From contig SAIW01000008.1 in the NCBI GenBank assembly GCA_004028795.1, forward strand, positions 300,066 through 364,065: a DNA stretch of 64,000 bases, read 5' to 3'. Under the pieces are notes generated by a model. It was given only the letters and a program-made list of their open reading frames with translations. It was not told where the DNA came from and ran no database searches. This document shows positions 1 through 8,136 of this stretch, one piece after another. The stretch is from Chitinophagaceae bacterium. GTDB taxonomy: Bacteria > Bacteroidota > Bacteroidia > Chitinophagales > Chitinophagaceae. Every line of letters starts with the position of its first letter. Position 1 is the first letter of the stretch. Position numbers and translations under genes: made by a program.

Positions 1-880
1 TAAAGTTTATAATTACCTGTTGCTCTTTCTTTTGCAACCCTTTCATTTCTTCTACAATATCATAAATACATTCCTGCAAATTAAATTCCTGCTTATGTAC
101 TTCCACTTTTCCTTCATCTAATTTTCCAAGCGATAAAAAGTCTTCCAATATATCGTTCAGGTGTCTTACAGAGCCTTTTATTTTATCAATATGCCTGATT
201 CTTTTTTCCTGGTCTTGCGTATCTGCATATTTTGATAATAAGGATGCTGAAGATAAAATAGTACTGAGCGGTGTTCTGAACTCATGTGAAGCCATTGATA
301 CAAAGCGACTTTTAATTTCATTTAATTGCTTTTCTTTATTTAAAGCATCGCTCAGTTCATCCTGCGATTGTTCTAATTTCTGCAAAGCTTCTTTTAAAAT
401 CATTGTTCGCTCTTCAACCTTAACTTCCAACTCTGTATTCAGCTTTCTTATTTCATTACTTATTTTTTCAAGTTGCATTTGCTGCAACTTCATATTATGT
501 TCAATTTCCTTACGTTTGGTTATATCTACTATAAAGGCAATAACAAACAATTCTCCGTCTTTTCTGTAATGGCTTAAACTAACTTCAACGGGTAAATCAA
601 TACCATTTTTTCTTTTGCCATATAAATCTCTGTTTTGCCCCATTGACCTGTTAGCAGGATGATGGTAAAAACCCTCACGCAATTCTTTATGGTGATGTTT
701 AAACTGATCAGGTATTAATACTTCAATCGGGTTACCGATAATTTCGCCTTTGTTGTAACCGAACATTCTTTCGGCAGCCGGATTTATAAGAATTATTTTT
801 CCTGAAGTATCTGCCAATATAATGCCTTCTGTAGCATTTTCAAATAAAGAGGTAAGATGTTCAAAATGCATATTCAGCAT
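1..880 (-). CDS. PAS-domain sensor histidine kinase, partial (C-terminus beyond window)
   Basis: Read from the complement; the start is at 880 and the frame is open to base 1, so the catalytic ATPase domain lies outside the window. Residues about 5-120 form a PAS domain (FGYNKGEIIGNP, then a VDITKRKEIE exit). Residues 125-190 are a heptad-rich coiled coil. A HisKA dimerization domain follows with H-box SHEFRTPLSTI, phospho-acceptor His199. No membrane segment is seen, so it is probably a cytoplasmic or hybrid-type sensor. The signal is unknown. The neighbouring Fe-S repair gene suggests, but does not show, a redox or nitric oxide input. Confidence 0.85.
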   Translation of the reverse strand, partial: MLNMHFEHLTSLFENATEGIILADTSGKIILINPAAERMFGYNKGEIIGNPIEVLIPDQFKHHHKELREGFYHHPANRSMGQNRDLYGKRKNGIDLPVEVSLSHYRKDGELFVIAFIVDITKRKEIEHNMKLQQMQLEKISNEIRKLNTELEVKVEERTMILKEALQKLEQSQDELSDALNKEKQLNEIKSRFVSMASHEFRTPLSTILSSASLLSKYADTQDQEKRIRHIDKIKGSVRHLNDILEDFLSLGKLDEGKVEVHKQEFNLQECIYDIVEEMKGLQKKEQQVIINF

Positions 881-947
881 TGGTTCAGATAGTTTTTCAA
901 CTTTCAAATATAAAAAGATATGAAGTGTTTTTTCAGATAAAACTGCA

Positions 948-1694
948 TTATGCCAATAGTTGTTTTTCTATGGCTAATACTTTAGGAAATAAAATTTCAT
1001 TTTCTAAGTAAATATGCTGCATTAAATCTTCATCAAGCTCCTTTAACTTATTAAGCATTACCTGATGGCTTATACAAGATTTATGCGGGGGCATATAATT
1101 ATCTGTTAAAGCTCTTATTTTAAATATTGGCTTTACAATTAAATCATGCTCATGTTTCAGCATAAAGTCTACAGGCTTACGAAGTGTTTTAACTAATAAT
1201 ACTGCATAATTATCATTGCTTTCATGAGCATGCACTACCTGTTTTACGTAAGGAAATACAATATCTTCTTCGTGAGCTAAATGTGGTAATAATTCTTTTT
1301 TAAGTTTACTAAAAATGGTTTGTACTTCTTTGAAATAAGGATATTTGGTTTCATGCTCTTTAAGAAAATTGGCAAGCATGTTTTCAATGAATGGTAATAT
1401 TTGCTTTAGATAATAATGATGAATATTGATAATATAAGCAGTTAAAAAATCTACATTCCATTCCTTAAAAGGAGTTATAGAGGGAAGCGTTACAGTTTTA
1501 CAGGCATTTAATAACTCGGTTTTTAAAACTTCAAAATCAATGTCTTTCATTAAGCAAACAGTTTCTAATGGCCACTTGCTGCCACAGCAGTACGCTATAT
1601 TATATTTTTTAAAAACGTCTGCAGTTCTGTAATTATGTGTAACAATCTCCTGTACAGAACTTGCAGGTGTAATTTCTATTGAAGCTAAAAACAT
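948..1694 (-). CDS. Iron-sulfur cluster repair di-iron protein (ScdA/YtfE/RIC family)
   Basis: A 248-residue protein with the two-part architecture of the RIC family. Residues 8-60 form the ScdA_N (DUF542) domain, with the paired-cysteine motif YCCGSKWPLETVC. A hemerythrin-like HHE helical domain follows, with di-iron ligand histidines in IHHYYL, LAHEEDIVFPYV, LKHEHDLIV and HIYLENEILFP. Family members repair Fe-S clusters damaged by nitric oxide or peroxide in the cytoplasm. Length is normal for the family. It lies 67 nt upstream of the histidine kinase on the same strand and may be co-transcribed with it. Confidence 0.9.
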   Translation of the reverse strand: MFLASIEITPASSVQEIVTHNYRTADVFKKYNIAYCCGSKWPLETVCLMKDIDFEVLKTELLNACKTVTLPSITPFKEWNVDFLTAYIINIHHYYLKQILPFIENMLANFLKEHETKYPYFKEVQTIFSKLKKELLPHLAHEEDIVFPYVKQVVHAHESNDNYAVLLVKTLRKPVDFMLKHEHDLIVKPIFKIRALTDNYMPPHKSCISHQVMLNKLKELDEDLMQHIYLENEILFPKVLAIEKQLLA

Positions 1695-1839
1695 ACAGGG
1701 TTTTAAACGTTTACAAACAAATGTTCAAAACACCCATCATCTTAAACCTGACGAAAATCATACGAAAACCTGATGTTTATCATATAGTTGTTAGTAGATG
1801 AATTCAAAAAATCACAAAGCCCTTGTACTATTTCAATAA

Positions 1840-2670
1840 TTAATGTTGATAAAGTACAGGGTTGTTAGGCGTATCAATAATATTACCAATTGTAGCTCCG
1901 GGGCACCAGGTATGCCAATCATTTACCTGATTATTATTTTCAGGCTTTTTTAGTATCATATTTTTATCCATGTATATAATGGTCATTACTTTACGTACTT
2001 CATTAGTTTGGTTAGCACCGGCACGATGAAATACCCAGCCAGAGTGAAAACTTACTTCACCCAAATCAAAAGGCTCTATTACATGCTTAAAATCTGTAAT
2101 CCGCAACTTTTGCTGAATGAAGCTTTCACTTTCATCACTGATTTCTAAATCTCTCCCTTCAATAATCTGATGGCTGCCGGCACTAAATTCCAGCGGGCCA
2201 AGCTCTAAAGGCGTAGCTTGCAGAGGTATCCATGCCGTAATAGTTTTGTCTGTTTGTAAAGGCCAGTAATATTGGTCTGCATGCCAAGGCGTTATGCCAC
2301 CACCGCCTTCTTTAAATAAAGCTTGATCGTGATAAATGCGAACGCCGTCTATTTGCATTAAATCCGATGCAATTTTTGCTAAACGTTTACTGAATACAAG
2401 TTCTTTAACCGATTCATTTTCTCTCCATAAATTAAATAACTGTAAAAATGCTTTTCCATAAGTATTTCTGTTTTCTAAAGCTGTTTTTACAGTATTCATT
2501 TTTGCTACCTGTTGCGTAATAGCTTCATCAAAAAAATCAATGATTGCTTTGTTAAATACTTGCTTTAGTTTAATGTATTTGTTCTGTTCATAAAACGCAA
2601 TCTGCTCATCTGTTAATGTGTAAGGCTGCAATAATTGCTGTTGCAAACTGATTAATGGTTCCATAAACAT
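1840..2670 (-). CDS. Phytanoyl-CoA dioxygenase (PhyH) family protein
   Basis: A 276-residue Fe(II)/2-oxoglutarate-dependent dioxygenase. The metal-binding HxD is visible as WHADQYYW (H130, D132). A distal His lies in the VFHRAGAN segment near residue 215, followed by an Arg (EVRKVM) placed to bind 2-oxoglutarate. PhyH relatives hydroxylate acyl chains or small metabolites; the substrate here cannot be told. It is divergent from the AraC gene and separately transcribed from the Fe-S repair gene. Confidence 0.85.
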   Translation of the reverse strand: MFMEPLISLQQQLLQPYTLTDEQIAFYEQNKYIKLKQVFNKAIIDFFDEAITQQVAKMNTVKTALENRNTYGKAFLQLFNLWRENESVKELVFSKRLAKIASDLMQIDGVRIYHDQALFKEGGGGITPWHADQYYWPLQTDKTITAWIPLQATPLELGPLEFSAGSHQIIEGRDLEISDESESFIQQKLRITDFKHVIEPFDLGEVSFHSGWVFHRAGANQTNEVRKVMTIIYMDKNMILKKPENNNQVNDWHTWCPGATIGNIIDTPNNPVLYQH

Positions 2671-2806
2671 TTTTTACAAAAGTATTTTAACCTTCAAAGC
2701 GAAATAATACTCAATAATCAAAAAGCAGCACTATATGGACAGTTTATTATTATTTTTCACTTTTATTGTATTAAAAAGTATTAGTTTAGAAGGCGATAGT
2801 TGTATA

Positions 2807-3661
2807 ATGAGGCCTAAGTTTGAACAGTTAAACAGTAAAATTACTAACCAATCTTTCTTGTGCTATGAAGTAAAAGTAGCTGCATTTGAATTTTTATGGC
2901 ACTACCATCCTGAATATGAACTTACTTATATTTTAGAAGGTAAAGGCAAAAGATTAGTAGGTGATAGTTATGAAAACTTTAAGGAAGGTGATTGGGTATT
3001 ACTACCCCCAATGTTACCCCATACATGGGTAAGTGAGCATACTGCTACAATGCAAAGCAGAGCAATCGTAATACAATTTTCAAAACAATTTATAGAACAC
3101 TTGTTTTATTTTAAGGAGTTAAAAGATATCGAAAAATTTTTTGAGAAAGCTGATAGCGGGCTGCAATTCTTACAAGGCACGGTACATGCCAGTGTGGTAG
3201 AACTATTACAAGCAATAAACCTTAATAATGGCTTACCATGCTTTACTTATCTGCTTCAGGTTCTAAAGTTTGCTTCAACAATACCTTGCCGAAATATTTC
3301 TTCAATACAATATAAACCTATTAAAGGAAAAGAAAGCCAGATACGCATTAATACAGTTTTTCAGTACGTACAGAATGAATTTAGAAATAATATATCAATA
3401 AGCAAAGCTGCTAAACAGATACATTTATCGCAAAGTGCATTTTGTAAATTTTTTAAACGTACAAGCGGAAAAACTTTTTCTGATTATGTAAATGATATTC
3501 GAATTGCACATGCTTGCTATTTACTTATTGAGACTGATAAGCCTATTAACTTAATTGCAGTTGAATCGGGCTTCGAATCGCTTACTTACTTTAACAGGGT
3601 ATTCTTAAAAAAGAAAAAATTAAAGCCCCGTGAATACAGAAAAGTACTTTATAAAAAATAA
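2807..3661 (+). CDS. AraC family transcriptional regulator
   Basis: Two-domain regulator. The N-terminal cupin-like sensing domain contains WHYHPEYELTYILEGKGKR, and the C-terminal double helix-turn-helix contains ISKAAKQIHLSQSAFCKFFKR and the second-helix signature ESGFESLTYFNRVFLK. I start it at the ATG at 2807: the 24 codons upstream in the same frame encode a hydrophobic stretch not expected in this family. The cupin form usually senses sugars or other small ligands. The downstream GH43-type gene on the same strand is a plausible target. Confidence 0.88.
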   Translation: MRPKFEQLNSKITNQSFLCYEVKVAAFEFLWHYHPEYELTYILEGKGKRLVGDSYENFKEGDWVLLPPMLPHTWVSEHTATMQSRAIVIQFSKQFIEHLFYFKELKDIEKFFEKADSGLQFLQGTVHASVVELLQAINLNNGLPCFTYLLQVLKFASTIPCRNISSIQYKPIKGKESQIRINTVFQYVQNEFRNNISISKAAKQIHLSQSAFCKFFKRTSGKTFSDYVNDIRIAHACYLLIETDKPINLIAVESGFESLTYFNRVFLKKKKLKPREYRKVLYKK

Positions 3662-3794
3662 TCTGCTGTATTAAAGAATGCGACTTTTACATTAAACCAT
3701 GCAGCACAGGATGGCTGTGCTTATTATGTTTTTAGTTTTAATGAACAAGTGTTAAAGCATATTAAAAGAAAACGAATTGCATAATATAAAAGCC

Positions 3795-5397
3795 ATGAAA
3801 AAATTAAACCCGTTTATTCCGTTCATTATTCCCTTTTGTTTTTTATTTATTATAACTGCAAATACCAATGCCCAGCAGTTGAATATTAAGAATGATGTGT
3901 TTTGGAATACGAAGGACGGATTACCAATTTATAGTCAGGGCGGTGGCATATTCAAATTCAACGACCCGAAAACCAATGAAAAAAAATATTATTGGTATGG
4001 CGTACATTACAAAGAAGCAGAACTGTATCGCAACAATCCTTCTGTTACGCAGTCAAATGCCAGCTTTCAATCAGTTACCTGTTACAGTTCGGTTGATTTA
4101 GTTAACTGGACATTTGAAGGAGATGTTTTAACGAACGATGAATTAATGAAGTACGGCAACAAAACATGGGTTGGCAGATTAGGAGTTGCCTACATTAAAC
4201 AAACAGGCAAGTATGCAATGTTTGTGCAACACGGCAATCAGGTATTGATAGCCGTTGCAGATGCTCCTACAGCAACATTTATATGGCATCAACAAATAAG
4301 TATGATGAATATGATAGGCACTTCAAACACAGGTGACCAAACTGTTTTTACAGATGAAGACAATGGTAAATCATACCTTATTTACTCTTATGGAACGAGG
4401 TAGAAATAAAATTTATGTTTCTGAAATCGGAGTGAAAGATGGCATGGTTAATTTATTAGATTGTACCGAAGTGTATAAAGGCGAAAGCAGAGAAGGTAAT
4501 TGCATGTTTAAATACAAAGGCAAATATTATATGTGTGCATCAAACATATACGGATGGGATGCTTCTTACGCTTATTACTTAGTTGCAGATGATATACGCG
4601 GGCCTTATACACCAACCAATGATATGCAGATAATGAACGGCTGTACAGATGATTATGCCCATGTTACACAAACCGGTTTTTTCTTTAATATAAAAGGAAG
4701 TAAACAGGAAACCGTCGTGTATTGCGGAGACAGATGGGCCGACTTTGCAGGAAATGGCTTAGGCTATAATCAATGGTTGCCGCTTTCATTTGAAGGTGAT
4801 AAACCTTATTTTAATTCATTAAGTTCATGGAATATAAATGCTGCAACAGGTGAATGGAGAACGGCTGCTGACAATAACTACGTAAAGAACGGAAGCTTTG
4901 AGGCAGACAGAAAAACTATCCCCACCAATTTTAAACCGGTACAGAAGGAACTATTAGGTTGGACAACCAAGATTATTGAAGGCAATGCAATTTCTTTAGA
5001 TACACTTGCATCACCATTATTAAATCATAACAATAATGAGACCGACAGAAAGATGGTAATTGGCGAAAAAAGTTTATGCATTAATGATAAGGTAAACTTT
5101 AAACGAAAAGTATTTCAAACAATCACTTCTTCTCCTTTCGTTGAATTGAAAGATGGTAAATATAAATTAACGGCTAAAGTGAAGAACAATAAAGGCTTTA
5201 ATAAATTAACATTGTATGCAGCAAGCAATGGTAAAATAGTAAGCAATACTATTGCAAACGAAAACACTGAATGGCAAACTATAACTATTAAAAATATAAC
5301 TGTAAAGAATGGTAAAATAGAAATTGGTTTTTATGCCGAAGGCAACGCCAATGCTTTCTGTTATGTGGATGATGTTGTGTTGGTGAGAAAAAATTAA
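3795..5397 (+). pseudogene. GH43-type secreted glycoside hydrolase with C-terminal carbohydrate-binding-like domain, frameshifted
   Basis: Two overlapping reading frames together make one protein. The first (from 3795, signal peptide ending ITANTNAQQ) ends at a TAG at 4401-4403. Homologous sequence continues in the +1 frame from about 4390 (ERGRNKIYVSEIGV) to 5397. The N-terminal part has a five-bladed-propeller style (FWNTKDGLPIYSQGGG; YYWYGVHY); the C-terminus after about 4880 starts NGSFEADRKTIP, typical of a CBM4/9-like jelly roll. One extra base near 4390-4400 (within TATGGAACG) explains the break. It would act on plant or algal polysaccharide outside the cytoplasm. Either a real pseudogene or a sequencing error. 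Confidence 0.75.
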
Positions 5398-5402
5398 ATG
5401 TT

Positions 5403-5477
5403 TGGTGGTCTCGTCAGGAATCGAACCTGAATCTGGAGCTTCGGAAACTCTCATACTATCCATTGTACTACGAGACC
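5403..5477 (-). tRNA. tRNA-Arg (anticodon CCG), CCA encoded
   Basis: On the complement the acceptor stem GGTCTCG/CGAGACC pairs over 7 bp, with discriminator A and an encoded CCA at 5403-5405. The D arm GTAC-AATGGATA-GTAT folds. The anticodon loop TTCCGAA gives anticodon CCG, with U33 and A37. The T arm TCAGG-TTCGATT-CCTGA is perfect. The anticodon stem has one outer mismatch. Reads CGG, a rare Arg codon in an AT-rich genome. Confidence 0.95.
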
Positions 5478-5500
5478 ATTGCAGCAAAGATAATAGCTGC

Positions 5501-6538
5501 CTAATAAATTAAATGCGGCCTTGCTTCTGCCTGCCCGGCATGTGTTACAATAACATATTCCGGTTTAAATTCTTTTAAGTTGTTGGCTCCACCATAAGAT
5601 AATGCAGAACGTACACCATCTAATAAACCTTCAACTACAAATTTTACTCCGCCCTTAAATGGTATTACAGTGCTTTCTCCTTCTACATTTCTTTGTTCTT
5701 GCCCATGTACAGTTTTGGTTTCTAAAGAGGCAGCACCTCTGTAACGTTTATACAAACCATTAGGTTTTTCAATAATTTGTCCGGGTGCTTCTTTAGTACC
5801 TGCAATTAAAGAACCCAACATTACACTGCTGGCACCCAATGCCAATGCTTTGGCAATATCACCACTTGTTCTTATGCCACCATCTGCCATAACAGGAATA
5901 GACGTAATGGCTAAAATATTTTCTAAACAGGTTACATTGGGTACACCAAAACCCGTTTTAACTCTTGTTGTACAAAGTGAGCCACCGCCAACACCCACAC
6001 GCAAACCATCTGCACCCCAGGCCTCCAAATCTTTTGCTGCTGCGGCACTGGCAATATTGCCTGCAATAATATCAACGTGTGCAGGTAATGATTTTTTTAA
6101 TTCTGCAATGGCATTTTTTACATTCTCGTGATGGCCATGTGCTACATCAATTAAAATAATATTGGCCCCTGCTTTTACCAATTCAGCAGCACGTTCTGCA
6201 AAGTCTCCGTTAGCACCCACTGCTGCCATAACAGGAATTGATTCATTATAATTATTTTTAAGTAATAAGGAAGCAACAGCTTGAGCAACAACAGCAACTT
6301 CATGCGATTGATGTTGCACACTCATAAATCTGTGAATGCAACCCACACCACCAATTTCGGCTAATGCTACTGCCATTTCACTTTCACAAACAGTATCCAT
6401 ACAGGAAGCGACTAACGGAATTTGTATGCTGTACCGTTTGGTAGCTTTAGTGGAGAGGTTTATATTTTTTCTTGAACTAACAGTTGAATAGGAAGGAACC
6501 AATTGAATGTCATCGTATGTTAGTGCTTGTTTACTCAT
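5501..6538 (-). CDS. IMP dehydrogenase / GMP reductase family protein
   Basis: A 345-residue (beta/alpha)8 enzyme without CBS domains. The active-site loop reads GVGGGSLCTTRVKTGFGVPN with the catalytic Cys, preceded by the nucleotide-binding GADGLRVG. The phosphate-binding MADGGIRTSGDIAKALALGA is intact. Length and absence of CBS domains fit GMP reductase, but the flap segment RYRGAASLETKTVHG and the C-terminal VTHAGQAEARPH recall IMP dehydrogenase. It therefore catalyses NAD(P)-dependent IMP/GMP interconversion in purine metabolism; which direction is not decided by sequence alone. Confidence 0.88.
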   Translation of the reverse strand: MSKQALTYDDIQLVPSYSTVSSRKNINLSTKATKRYSIQIPLVASCMDTVCESEMAVALAEIGGVGCIHRFMSVQHQSHEVAVVAQAVASLLLKNNYNESIPVMAAVGANGDFAERAAELVKAGANIILIDVAHGHHENVKNAIAELKKSLPAHVDIIAGNIASAAAAKDLEAWGADGLRVGVGGGSLCTTRVKTGFGVPNVTCLENILAITSIPVMADGGIRTSGDIAKALALGASSVMLGSLIAGTKEAPGQIIEKPNGLYKRYRGAASLETKTVHGQEQRNVEGESTVIPFKGGVKFVVEGLLDGVRSALSYGGANNLKEFKPEYVIVTHAGQAEARPHLIY

Positions 6539-6694
6539 TTGTTTATTTGTTGTTGAATTTACTTTTTGTTGTTCTTATTCTTTGCTGCCTAATGTTATGT
6601 AGTACAAGAGTGCGATACTTCGGCTTTGCTCAGTACAGGCTACAGGAACGATGCTATGAAATGATACAGTTGGTAACAAAATGTTTCTTCTTTT

Positions 6695-7273
6695 TTACTT
6701 TCCAAAAGCTGCCAGATTACTGCTGAAAATTTTAACGGCAATTGCTAATAAAATTACTCCGAAGAATTTTCTTACAGCCAATAAACCTGCTTTGCCTAAT
6801 GCATTTTCTATCCATTGTAAAGATTTTAAAACTATGTAAATAACAATCAGGTTTATAAGTATACCGAGTAAAATATACACATCATCATAAACGGCTTTTA
6901 AACTCATTACGGTAGTTAATGTTCCGCTACCTGCAATTACAGGAAATGCAATGGGGACAACTGTTCCGGAAGGTGCATCTTTTTCGCTTTTAAAAATTTC
7001 ATGGCCTAATACCATTTCTAAGCCTAATAAAAAAATTACAATAGACCCGCCTACTGCAAATGAATGAACTTCTAAACCAAGCACATGTAAAAAAGGTTTT
7101 CCGAAGTATAAAAACAATACCATTAATGCACCTGAAACTAAAGTGGCTTGTGTATTGCGAATGCCACCCATTTTAGTTTTTAATGAAATAAGTAAGGGAA
7201 TAGAACCAACAATATCTATTACCGCAAACAACGTAAACGTAACTGTAAGCAGATAATTAAAATTAAAATCCAT
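6695..7273 (-). CDS. MarC family integral membrane protein
   Basis: A 192-residue protein with about six hydrophobic helices. The N-terminus (FTLFAVIDIVGSIPLLISL), the central FLLGLEMVLGH and the PIAFPVIAGSGTLTTVMSL segment are typical of the MarC/UPF0056 family. Located in the cytoplasmic membrane. The family has been proposed to move small molecules but its transport activity is not established. No operon partner is evident. Confidence 0.9.
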   Translation of the reverse strand: MDFNFNYLLTVTFTLFAVIDIVGSIPLLISLKTKMGGIRNTQATLVSGALMVLFLYFGKPFLHVLGLEVHSFAVGGSIVIFLLGLEMVLGHEIFKSEKDAPSGTVVPIAFPVIAGSGTLTTVMSLKAVYDDVYILLGILINLIVIYIVLKSLQWIENALGKAGLLAVRKFFGVILLAIAVKIFSSNLAAFGK

Positions 7274-7376
7274 AAGCGTTGTTTAAAGATTAAAGATAAT
7301 AACTCACCGAAAAGTAAACACAATAAGTTAGGAACATTTTATCTTGATATTTATTAGATAATCCAAAAGAAAAGAA

Positions 7377-7733
7377 ATGAAAAAATTACTCCTGTTATTA
7401 GTTATTGCAGTAGCGGTGTTTATGCAGTTTTGCAGCTCTGCTAAAAAGGCACAAAGCAAAGCAGAACCTGCAAAGCCGGCTGCATTAACATATGAAGCCA
7501 ATATAAAACCATTAATTGCAACAAAATGCTCGCCATGCCATATTCCGCCACAAGGCAGAAAAGAACCTTATGATAATTATGCGAACGTGAAAAAAGATAT
7601 CGATGATATAGTAAGACGCATTTCATTAAACCCCGGCGAAAGAGGTTTTATGCCACAAAAAAATGCTAAGCTTTCAGATTCTGCTATCAATGTTTTTAAA
7701 CAATGGAAAGCAGATGGTTTGTTAGAGAAATAA
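7377..7733 (+). CDS. Small c-type cytochrome-like lipoprotein
   Basis: A 118-residue exported protein. The N-terminus is a lipoprotein signal (VFMQFCSSAKK, lipobox Cys near residue 19). A single haem-binding motif, CSPCH, lies near residue 52 and is followed by a possible distal Met in ERGFMPQKN. The fold resembles the short cytochrome domain found in many Bacteroidota membrane-anchored proteins. Probably an electron carrier at the periplasmic membrane face; partner unknown. It stands alone between MarC and a CWC protein. Confidence 0.8.
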   Translation: MKKLLLLLVIAVAVFMQFCSSAKKAQSKAEPAKPAALTYEANIKPLIATKCSPCHIPPQGRKEPYDNYANVKKDIDDIVRRISLNPGERGFMPQKNAKLSDSAINVFKQWKADGLLEK

Positions 7734-7778
7734 TTTTATGTAACCCACTTTAGTTTATTAACTAAGCTGTTGTTGTCC

Positions 7779-7840
7779 AAAGGATTCCTTTGGAGCGTCG
7801 CACCTGTCTACCGGCATGCAGGCACTTGTACGTTCAAATC
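7779..7840. repeat. Dispersed intergenic repeat copy A
   Basis: Contains TTGTCCAAAGGATTCCTTTG, then GGAGCGTCGCAC and a later GTACGTTCAAATC. The same blocks recur at 58573-58652, with a palindromic insert between them. The CAAAGGATTCCTTTG core is itself palindromic. The repeat is confined to host intergenic DNA here. Confidence 0.75.
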
Positions 7841-7857
7841 AAAATTCAACAAAAAAA

Positions 7858-7887
7858 ATCCCCGACAATTTATCGGGGATTTTTTAT
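7858..7887. terminator. Bidirectional rho-independent terminator
   Basis: An 8-bp stem ATCCCCGA/TCGGGGAT (7858-7865 and 7873-7880) is flanked by an A-run on the left and a T-run on the right, so it can stop transcription from both the cytochrome side and the convergent CWC gene. Confidence 0.85.
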
Positions 7888-7888
7888 C

Positions 7889-8104
7889 TTATTCTAATCT
7901 TACTTTCTTCTTCAGTATCTGGTATTGATACCGCAGCACATGTAAACAATCAATACATAAACAATCGGTGTACAAGTTTTCAATATACACTCTTTCTTCA
8001 TAGCTTAATTGAATCTGACTGCATTGGCATTCTAATACATTGCCTACTTTACACTCAAAGTTATTATTGCATTTGGAGCATTGCTTTTTTTCGTGTTGAG
8101 GCAT
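7889..8104 (-). CDS. Cysteine-rich CWC family protein
   Basis: A 71-residue protein with seven to eight cysteines arranged as CSKCNNNFECKVGN then CQCS and LCIDCLHVL. This matches the short cysteine-rich CWC family of unknown function, probably a zinc-binding protein in the cytoplasm. The stop codon abuts the bidirectional terminator, which supports it as a real gene despite its size. Confidence 0.75.
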   Translation of the reverse strand: MPQHEKKQCSKCNNNFECKVGNVLECQCSQIQLSYEERVYIENLYTDCLCIDCLHVLRYQYQILKKKVRLE

Positions 8105-8136
8105 AAAGAAAGTTTAGAAGTTTAAAGTTTAATGCT

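Noticed and set aside
5206..5487. Open frame on the - strand overlapping the tRNA and the GH43-type gene
   Set aside because: It covers the tRNA gene and runs antisense to a real coding region.
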